From: Streptomyces gelaticus
GTDB taxonomy: Bacteria > Actinomycetota > Actinomycetes > Streptomycetales > Streptomycetaceae
Assembly (NCBI RefSeq): GCF_014649535.1
Contig: NZ_BMTF01000028.1
Location: 1-64,000 of the forward strand
Reading direction: 5' to 3'
Length of the DNA stretch: 64,000 nt
The notes beneath the pieces were generated by a model that was not told where the DNA came from, did no database searches, and saw only the letters and a program-made list of their open reading frames with translations. Below, one piece after another: positions 58,540 to 64,000 of the stretch; position 1 is the first letter of the stretch, and each line of letters starts with the position of its first letter. Both the position numbers and the translations under genes were made by a program.

Positions 58540-59801
58540 GCCCACGCCAGGTGCTCCCGGTTGTGCGCGATCAGCTTGTCGGTGAGCGCCTCGGCATACT
58601 CGAACTGGCCGATCAACGGGTGTGCGAGCAGCGCCTTGAAGACCCGGTCGCGGCCTCCGCGAAGCGCCGCCTGAAGGGCGAGATCCTCGTACGCCGTCAC
58701 ATTGGCGATCAGTCCGGCGTACAGCGGGTCCAGCTCCGGAACGGCGAGCGGCGTCGCGCCCGTGCCGTCGACCCGCGCCTGCACCTCGATCACCGCGTCG
58801 TCCGGGAGGAACGGCAGCGTGCCCTTGTTGTACGTGTTCACCACCTGCACCGCGGAGCCGCCCGAGCCGAGCAGCGAGGACGCCAGGTCCACGGCCGCCT
58901 CCGAGTAGAAGGCGCCGCCGCGCTTGGCGAGCAGCGCGGGCTTCTCGTCCAGCGCCGGATCGCCGTACATGGCGAGGAGTTCCTTCTCCATCGCGGCGAC
59001 CTCGGCGGCCCGGGACGGCTTGGTGCCGAGCTCCCGCACGACCGCGTCGTGCGCGTAGAAGTAGCGCAGGTAGTACGAGGGGACGACGCCGAGCCGGTCG
59101 ACGATCGCCCGGGGCATGCGCAGATCGCCCGCGATCGTGTCGCCGTGTTCGGCGAGCAGCCTCGGCAGGACGTTCTCGCCGTCGGGGCCGCCGAGACGCA
59201 CCCCGAGCTCCCAGGTCAGGTGGTTGAGCCCGACATGGTCCAAGTGCACCTCGCCGGGGGTGACGTCGAGCAGCCGGGCGAACTTCCGCTGGAAGCCGAT
59301 CGCCACGTTGCACAGGCCGACGGCCTTGTGGCCGGCCTGGAGCAGCGCCCGGGTGACGATGCCGACCGGGTTGGTGAAGTCGATGATCCAGGCGTTCGGG
59401 TTGGTGCGGCGGACCCGCTCGGCGATGTCCAGGACGACCGGCACGGTGCGCATCGCCTTCGCGAGGCCGCCGGCGCCGGTGGTCTCCTGGCCGATGCAGC
59501 CGCACTCCAGCGGCCAGGTCTCGTCCTGGTTGCGGGCGGCCTGGCCGCCGACGCGCAGCTGGAGCAGGACCGCGTCGGCGTCGGCGACGCCCGCGTCGAG
59601 GTCCGAGGTGGTGATGATCCGCCCCGGGTGGCCCTGCTTGGCGAAGATCCGCCGGGCGAGGCCGCCGACGAGTTCCAGACGGTCGGCCGCCGGATCGACG
59701 AGCACCAGCTCCTCGATGGGCAGCGTGTCCCGCAGCCGGGCGAAGCCGTCGATCAGTTCAGGGGTGTAGGTGGACCCGCCACCAACTACTGCGAGCTTCA
59801 T
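58536..59801 (-). CDS. csnH: GH4-family glycosidase, 6-phospho-beta-glucosidase-like (CsnH-like)
   Basis: A 421-aa cytoplasmic enzyme that uses NAD and a divalent metal rather than two acids. GGGSTYTPELIDG binds NAD; LQLRVGGQAARNQDE, the CNVAIGFQRK cysteine metal ligand, and DHVGLNHLTW histidine are GH4 signatures. Likely splits imported glucosamine oligosaccharides after or before phosphorylation by the kinase next to it. Spacing of 3 bp from the permease stop and GTGA overlap with csnK show tight coupling. Exact substrate inferred from operon. Confidence 0.88.
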   Translation of the reverse strand: MKLAVVGGGSTYTPELIDGFARLRDTLPIEELVLVDPAADRLELVGGLARRIFAKQGHPGRIITTSDLDAGVADADAVLLQLRVGGQAARNQDETWPLECGCIGQETTGAGGLAKAMRTVPVVLDIAERVRRTNPNAWIIDFTNPVGIVTRALLQAGHKAVGLCNVAIGFQRKFARLLDVTPGEVHLDHVGLNHLTWELGVRLGGPDGENVLPRLLAEHGDTIAGDLRMPRAIVDRLGVVPSYYLRYFYAHDAVVRELGTKPSRAAEVAAMEKELLAMYGDPALDEKPALLAKRGGAFYSEAAVDLASSLLGSGGSAVQVVNTYNKGTLPFLPDDAVIEVQARVDGTGATPLAVPELDPLYAGLIANVTAYEDLALQAALRGGRDRVFKALLAHPLIGQFEYAEALTDKLIAHNREHLAWA

Positions 59802-59804
59802 AGG

Positions 59805-60725
59805 TCAGCCCTTTACTCCGGTCAGTGTGACGCCCTCGACGAATGCCTTCTGTGCGAAGAAGAAGACGAGGATCACGGGGGCCATGACCAGTACGGTCGC
59901 GGCCATGGTCAGGTTCCAGTCGGTGTGGTGTGCGCTCTTGAAGGACTCCAGCCCGTAACTGAGGGTCCAGGCGGCCGGGTTCTCCGAGGCGTAGATCTGT
60001 GGGCCGAAGTAGTCGTTCCAGGCGTAGAAGAACTGGAAGAGGGCCACGGCGGCGATGCCCGGCTTCGCCATCGGTACGACGACCCTGAGCAGGGTGCGCA
60101 GCTCGCCGCAGCCGTCGACCTTCGCGGCATCGAGGTACTCGTTCGGGATGGTCAGCAGGAACTGCCGCAGCAGGAAGATGGAGAACGCGTCGCCGAAGGC
60201 CATCGGGATGATCAGCGGCCAGAGCGTGCCGGACAGGTCCAGCTGCTTGGCCCAGAACAGGTACATGGGGATGACGACGACCTGCGGCGGCAGCATCATC
60301 ATCGAGATGACGAGCATCAGCGACAGCTGCCGGCCGCGGAAGCGGAACTTGGCGAGCGCGTACGCCACGGGCAGCGACGACACGACCGTGAGGACGGTGC
60401 CGAGGCCCGCGTACAGCAGGGTGTTGCGCCACCAGATCAGAAAGCCGTCGGTTTCGAAGACCTGCTGGTAGTTGCTCCACTCGAAGGGGTGCGGCCACAG
60501 ATCACGGGTCAGTGCCTGCTGGCCGCTCATCAGCGAGGTGAGCAGCAGGAAGACGAACGGCAGCACGAAGAAGAGCGCGGCGGCGACACCGAGCGAGTGC
60601 ACGGCGATCCAGTTGAGCAGCGCCTTGCGGCGCGCCCTGCGCCCGGCCGGGGTGTCAGGGGTGCCCGGGGCGGCCTCGGGGGCCGTTTTCCTGGGGGTGT
60701 CGAGAACCTGCGCCACGTCACTCAC
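59805..60725 (-). CDS. csnG: Carbohydrate ABC permease, MalG type (CsnG-like)
   Basis: 306 aa, six helices (VAALFFVLPFVFLLLTSLM, LLYAGLGTVLTVVSSLPVAYALA, LMLVISMMMLPPQVVVIPMYL and so on). The EAA coupling loop EYLDAAKVDGCGELRTLLRVVVPMAKPG is intact. An extended cytoplasmic N-terminus of 35 residues. Overlaps the other permease gene by 8 bp. With csnE and csnF it forms an importer; the ATPase is missing and is presumably the shared MsiK supplied in trans. Confidence 0.9.
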   Translation of the reverse strand: MSDVAQVLDTPRKTAPEAAPGTPDTPAGRRARRKALLNWIAVHSLGVAAALFFVLPFVFLLLTSLMSGQQALTRDLWPHPFEWSNYQQVFETDGFLIWWRNTLLYAGLGTVLTVVSSLPVAYALAKFRFRGRQLSLMLVISMMMLPPQVVVIPMYLFWAKQLDLSGTLWPLIIPMAFGDAFSIFLLRQFLLTIPNEYLDAAKVDGCGELRTLLRVVVPMAKPGIAAVALFQFFYAWNDYFGPQIYASENPAAWTLSYGLESFKSAHHTDWNLTMAATVLVMAPVILVFFFAQKAFVEGVTLTGVKG

Positions 60726-61686
60726 CTGCCTGGATCAGCCCGCTGCGGCGCCGCATCAGCAGTGCGGTGAACGCCATGGCGAGTACGAAGAGAACGAGCG
60801 CGACCACGCAGGCGGAGCCGTAGTCGAAGCGCTGGAAGCCGAGGTTGTAGACGAGCTGCGGAAGCGTCAGTGTCGACTTGTCGGGATAGCCCGGTTCGAA
60901 CTGCTGCCCGGATCCGCCCATCACGCCCGAGGCGACCTTCCCGGCCACGAACGGCTGGGTGTAGTACTGCATCGTCTGGATGATCCCGGTGACCACCGCG
61001 AACATGATGATCGGCGAGATGTTCGGCAGTGTGACGAAGCGGAACCGCTGGAACGAGGACGCCCCGTCCAGCTCCGCCGCCTCGTACTGCTCCTTCGGCA
61101 CGTCGAGCAGCGCGGCCATGAAGATCACCATCAGGTCGCCCACCCCCCACACCGCGAGCGCGGTCAGGGCCGGCTTGGACCAGGCGGCGTCGGTGAACCA
61201 GCCCGGCGCGGGCAGCCCCAGCTCGCCGAGGATCGAGTTGACCGGCCCGGTGCCGGGGTTGAGCAGGAAGACGAAGCTGAGGGTCGCTGCCACGGGCGGG
61301 GCCAGGTAGGGCAGGTAGAACAGGGTGCGGAAGACCCCGGTGCCCGTCTTGATCTTCGTGATCAGCAGCCCGATGCCGAGGCCGAACACCACCCGGCAGC
61401 TGACCATGACCACGACCAGCCAGAGCGTGTTGCGCAGCGCCGGCCAGAACAGCGGGTAGTCGTTGAAGACGAACGACCAGTTCTTCAGCCCGCTGAACTC
61501 CGGGGGCGTGAAACCGTCGTAGTCGGTGAGGGAGAAGTAGACCGTGGAGACCAGCGGGTAGGCGAAGAAGACGCAGAACCCGATCAGCCACGGCGACATG
61601 AAGGCCGCGGTCCGCAGCGCCGAGCGGCGGCGCCTCGTGGCGAGCGTCGAGTGACGGCGCTTCGGACGGAGCGTGTGCGTGCTCAT
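60718..61686 (-). CDS. csnF: Carbohydrate ABC permease, MalF type (CsnF-like)
   Basis: 322 aa with six helices. N-terminal SPWLIGFCVFFAYPLVSTVYFSLTDYDGF is typical of MalF-like sugar permeases; the EAA loop is EQYEAAELDGASSFQRFRFVTLPNISPI. Extended periplasmic loop near 225-255 (KVASGVMGGSGQQFEPG). It lies 7 bp after the binding-protein gene. Partner of the following permease. Confidence 0.9.
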   Translation of the reverse strand: MSTHTLRPKRRHSTLATRRRRSALRTAAFMSPWLIGFCVFFAYPLVSTVYFSLTDYDGFTPPEFSGLKNWSFVFNDYPLFWPALRNTLWLVVVMVSCRVVFGLGIGLLITKIKTGTGVFRTLFYLPYLAPPVAATLSFVFLLNPGTGPVNSILGELGLPAPGWFTDAAWSKPALTALAVWGVGDLMVIFMAALLDVPKEQYEAAELDGASSFQRFRFVTLPNISPIIMFAVVTGIIQTMQYYTQPFVAGKVASGVMGGSGQQFEPGYPDKSTLTLPQLVYNLGFQRFDYGSACVVALVLFVLAMAFTALLMRRRSGLIQAGE

Positions 61687-61693
61687 CGCGGTA

Positions 61694-63031
61694 CTACTTC
61701 GCCTGCTCGATCGCCGCGTCGATCTCCGCGGCGGTTTTCTTCAGGCCCGCCGCGATGTCCTTCTGCCTGCCCTTCTCGATGTCGAACCCGAGGTTCTGCA
61801 GGGACACCAGGTACGCGCCGCCGTTCACCGAGGGCGGGGTGGTGGTGCTGTTCGGGTTCGCGGCGATGTCCAGGAAGGTCTTGAAGCGCGGGTCGTACTT
61901 CAGCTTCGGCGACTTCAGCGCCGCCAGGGTGGAGGGCACGTTGTGGATGGCGTTGGCGAAGTTCACCACCGCATCGGTGTCGGTGGTCATGAACTTCACC
62001 AGCTCCCAGGCCGCGTTCTGCTTCTGCGAGGTGGCGGTGATGCCGGCGATGGTGCCGGTCAGGTAGCCCCTGCCGTAGGTGTCTGCCTGGTCGTCGGCGA
62101 CGGGCATCGGGGCGACGCCGATCTCGAACTTCGGCTTGGTCTCCTCGGCCATCCCGAGCCGCCACTCGCCGTCCAGCTGCATGGCCACCTGGCCGGTGTG
62201 GAAGGGGTGCTTGGCGCCCCACTCGTCGCCGAACGAGGTACGGAACTTCTCCAGCTTCTCGTATCCGCCCAGACCGTCGACCAGCTTCTTCTGGGTGCTC
62301 AGCATGTCGGCGAAGGAGGGGTCCTCGGCGATGTTCGACTTGCCGTCCGCGTCGAAGTACTTCGGGTTCCAGCCGCCGAGGTAGTGCTCGGTCGTCGACT
62401 CGTAGCCGTGGTAGTTCGGCATGAAGCCGAGCTGCTCGTACGAGTCGCCCTTGGGCTTCGTCAGCTTCTTGGCGACCTCGGCCAGCTGGGACCAGGTCCG
62501 CGGCGGCTCGGTGATGTGGGCCTCCTCGAACGCGTCCTTGTTGTAGTAGAGCCCGTACGCGTCACCGAGCAGCGGCACGGTGCAGCGCACCCCGTCGAAC
62601 TGCGTGTACTCGTTCATCGCCTTGGGGAAGGTCTTCTCCGGGTCGATCCCGTCCTTCTTCAGGAACGGATTCAGATCGACGAACGCCTTCGACGAGCAGA
62701 ACTTGCCGACATTGTTCGTGGTGAACGACGAGACGACGTCCGGGGCGTTCGAACCGCCCGCCCGCAGCGCCTGGTTGATCTTGTCGTCGGTCATGTTGCC
62801 GACGACCTTCACATGGATGTTGGGGTGCGCCTTCTGGAAGGCGTCGACCGTCGCCCGGATCGCCTTCACCTCGCTCGGGTTGTTCCAGCCGTGCCAGAAG
62901 TTGATGGTCGTCTCCTTGGACGGATCATCGTTGGCACCGGAGTTGCTCTGGGCCGTACAGGCCGAGGCGAACAGAGATATGGCGGCGGTCGCGGCGAGTG
63001 CGACGGCCGACTTCCGGCGGTTTCCGGACAT
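61694..63031 (-). CDS. csnE: Sugar-binding lipoprotein of the csn-type ABC importer (CsnE-like)
   Basis: A 445-aa extracellular lipoprotein. Signal peptide with lipobox FASAC (Cys25). SBP family 1 features: INFWHGWNNPSEVKAI, FQKAHPNIHVKVVGNM, GLYYNKDAFEEAHIT, PRTWSQLAEVAKKLTK, and GQVAMQLDGEWRLGM. Aromatic residues suited to sugar stacking are frequent. ATG with GGGAGACGCCCCC upstream. Captures glucosamine-type oligosaccharides by operon inference. Confidence 0.9.
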   Translation of the reverse strand: MSGNRRKSAVALAATAAISLFASACTAQSNSGANDDPSKETTINFWHGWNNPSEVKAIRATVDAFQKAHPNIHVKVVGNMTDDKINQALRAGGSNAPDVVSSFTTNNVGKFCSSKAFVDLNPFLKKDGIDPEKTFPKAMNEYTQFDGVRCTVPLLGDAYGLYYNKDAFEEAHITEPPRTWSQLAEVAKKLTKPKGDSYEQLGFMPNYHGYESTTEHYLGGWNPKYFDADGKSNIAEDPSFADMLSTQKKLVDGLGGYEKLEKFRTSFGDEWGAKHPFHTGQVAMQLDGEWRLGMAEETKPKFEIGVAPMPVADDQADTYGRGYLTGTIAGITATSQKQNAAWELVKFMTTDTDAVVNFANAIHNVPSTLAALKSPKLKYDPRFKTFLDIAANPNSTTTPPSVNGGAYLVSLQNLGFDIEKGRQKDIAAGLKKTAAEIDAAIEQAK

Positions 63032-63079
63032 GGGGGCGTCTCCCGGTGAAGGATGGGGGCGGGGGAAGGGACGAGCGGG

Positions 63080-64000
63080 TCAGCGGGACGTGTCGAAGAC
63101 CTCGTCACGGGTGGTGATGAGGGCGCTCTCCAGCGCGCCGCGCAGCACGGGACGGTGCGTCACCTCACCGGCGATCAGCCGGGGCCGGGAGGCGGCCAGT
63201 TCGGAAAGCTCGGCCTCCACCCGGCAGCGCAGCGGCTCGCCGCCGGCCGCGATGACCTCGCCGGACAGCACGACGACCTCCGGGTCGAGCACCGCGGTCA
63301 GGGAGGCGAGACCGGTCGCGATGCCGGTGGCGAACAGATCGAGGAGCCGGGGGTACGGGCCGTCCTCGCCCGCCCGGGCGGCCTCCGCGGCGCGGGCGAC
63401 CAGCCGGGCCGCGACCTCGTGATGGGTGCCGGGGGTGCGGATCAGCTCGTCGTCGATGCCGAGCTGCCGGCCCAGCCGGGACAGCACCTGAGCACCCGCC
63501 AGCTCCTGGAAGCCGCCCGCGTTCACCTTGGTGACCTGACGGACCAGCGGGACACCCGGCACCGGCAGGAAGCCCACCTCGCCCGCGCCGCCGGTGAAGC
63601 CGCGGTGCAGCCGCCCGTTGATGACGAGGGCGGCACCGAGCCCCTCCTCGTTCCACAGCAGGACGAAGTCCTCGTACCCCCGCGCCGCGCCCAGCCGCTG
63701 CTCGGCCACCGCGACCAGGTTCACATCGTTCTCGTACTCCACCGGCATCGGCAGAAAGGCCGCCAGCTCCTCCAGCAGCGTGGGGGAGTGCCAGCCCGGC
63801 AGGTGCGAGGCGTACCGCAGCCGCCCGGTACCGGGGTCGAAGGCGCCCGGGGTGCCGATGACGACCCGGTGCACATCGCAGCGGGTGAGCCCGGCGTCCT
63901 TCACCGCCCCGTCCAGCGCCTCCGCCACCTGCCGCACCACACCGTCGGCGCGCCGCCCGGGGGTGCGCAGCTCGAACTCCCCGACGGTCTCCCCGGTCAC
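63080..64000 (-). CDS. csnR: ROK-family transcriptional regulator (CsnR-like), N-terminus outside window
   Basis: At least 306 residues are visible; the wHTH DNA-binding domain lies beyond the right edge. The ROK fold is recognisable: VVIGTPGAFDPGTGRLRYASHLPGW, VEYENDVNLVAVAEQRLG, LLWNEEGLGAALVINGRLHRGFTGGAGEVGFLP, and LDPEVVVLSGEVIAAGG. The zinc-binding Cys cluster of ROK kinases (CxCGxxGC) is absent at the expected place after GAGEVG, consistent with a regulator that has lost kinase metal binding. It precedes csnE by 48 bp, as csnR does in the chitosan operon, and probably represses it. Confidence 0.82.
   Translation of the reverse strand: MTGETVGEFELRTPGRRADGVVRQVAEALDGAVKDAGLTRCDVHRVVIGTPGAFDPGTGRLRYASHLPGWHSPTLLEELAAFLPMPVEYENDVNLVAVAEQRLGAARGYEDFVLLWNEEGLGAALVINGRLHRGFTGGAGEVGFLPVPGVPLVRQVTKVNAGGFQELAGAQVLSRLGRQLGIDDELIRTPGTHHEVAARLVARAAEAARAGEDGPYPRLLDLFATGIATGLASLTAVLDPEVVVLSGEVIAAGGEPLRCRVEAELSELAASRPRLIAGEVTHRPVLRGALESALITTRDEVFDTSR

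Noticed and set aside
58551..60770. 739-residue open frame on the plus strand opposite csnH and csnG
   Set aside because: Antisense shadow; the minus strand has intact GH4 and permease signatures.

Overview
The window is chromosomal DNA of a Streptomyces-type actinomycete. It is very GC-rich with strong third-position GC bias, uses GTG and TTG starts freely, and has many ATGA/GTGA stop-start overlaps. It carries lineage markers: a sporulation dynamin pair next to a second SSB, a sortase-E type LAXTG surface protein, a PknG operon and a chitosan/glucosamine ROK-ABC operon. From memory, the gene neighbourhoods resemble the S. coelicolor SCO2657-SCO2731 interval. I could not run a search to confirm this. 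No insertion sequence, CRISPR array or intact prophage was seen.

Left part (1-15.5 kb, mostly metabolism). A copper export pair (copZ-copA, copA cut by the window edge) has a near-perfect CsoR operator in front of it; the operator overlaps the stop codon of a PrsW-type protease gene. A myo-inositol catabolic operon follows: iolC, a barrel aldolase-like gene, iolB, iolD and mmsA/iolA, tightly overlapped, with an IolE-like isomerase gene divergent from it. The aldolase-like gene ends in a perfect 4 x 15 bp tandem repeat. Small membrane and hypothetical genes (VC0807-like, DUF4291, DUF3103-like, DUF981-like) fill the rest.

Middle part (15.6-34.6 kb). A single polypeptide fuses an extracytoplasmic X-Pro-peptidase/CocE-type hydrolase to a cytoplasmic ABC ATPase and is followed by its permease. 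Next come a VWA lipoprotein, a DUF1772 membrane protein with a palindrome over its start, and a secreted FG-GAP protein. A gene-poor scar around tRNA-Arg(TCT) holds a truncated sensor-kinase-like N-terminus, a small secreted protein and a collagen-like ORF abutting the tRNA. Then dynA-dynB-ssbB (cell division and chromosome segregation at sporulation), where a 14-bp perfect stem would bury the ssbB ribosome-binding site. A thioester-domain surface protein with a LAETG sorting signal, the ABC-F factor EttA and a hot-dog thioesterase follow.

Right part (34.6-64 kb, mostly minus strand). Two secreted serine hydrolases and a MacB/FtsX-like ABC operon of two giant permeases plus an ATPase (the ATPase has an AbrB-like tail) precede a truncated haemoglobin and a PCMT-like methyltransferase. 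A seven-gene signalling block follows: glnX, glnH, a coiled-coil protein, pknG, PP2C, VWA and FHA. It looks like an extracellular amino-acid sensor wired to a PknG kinase, with a phosphatase and a phosphopeptide-binding protein encoded alongside. The window ends in a csnR-csnE-csnF-csnG-csnH-csnK-like operon for uptake and breakdown of glucosamine oligosaccharides; the ROK regulator is cut by the right edge.
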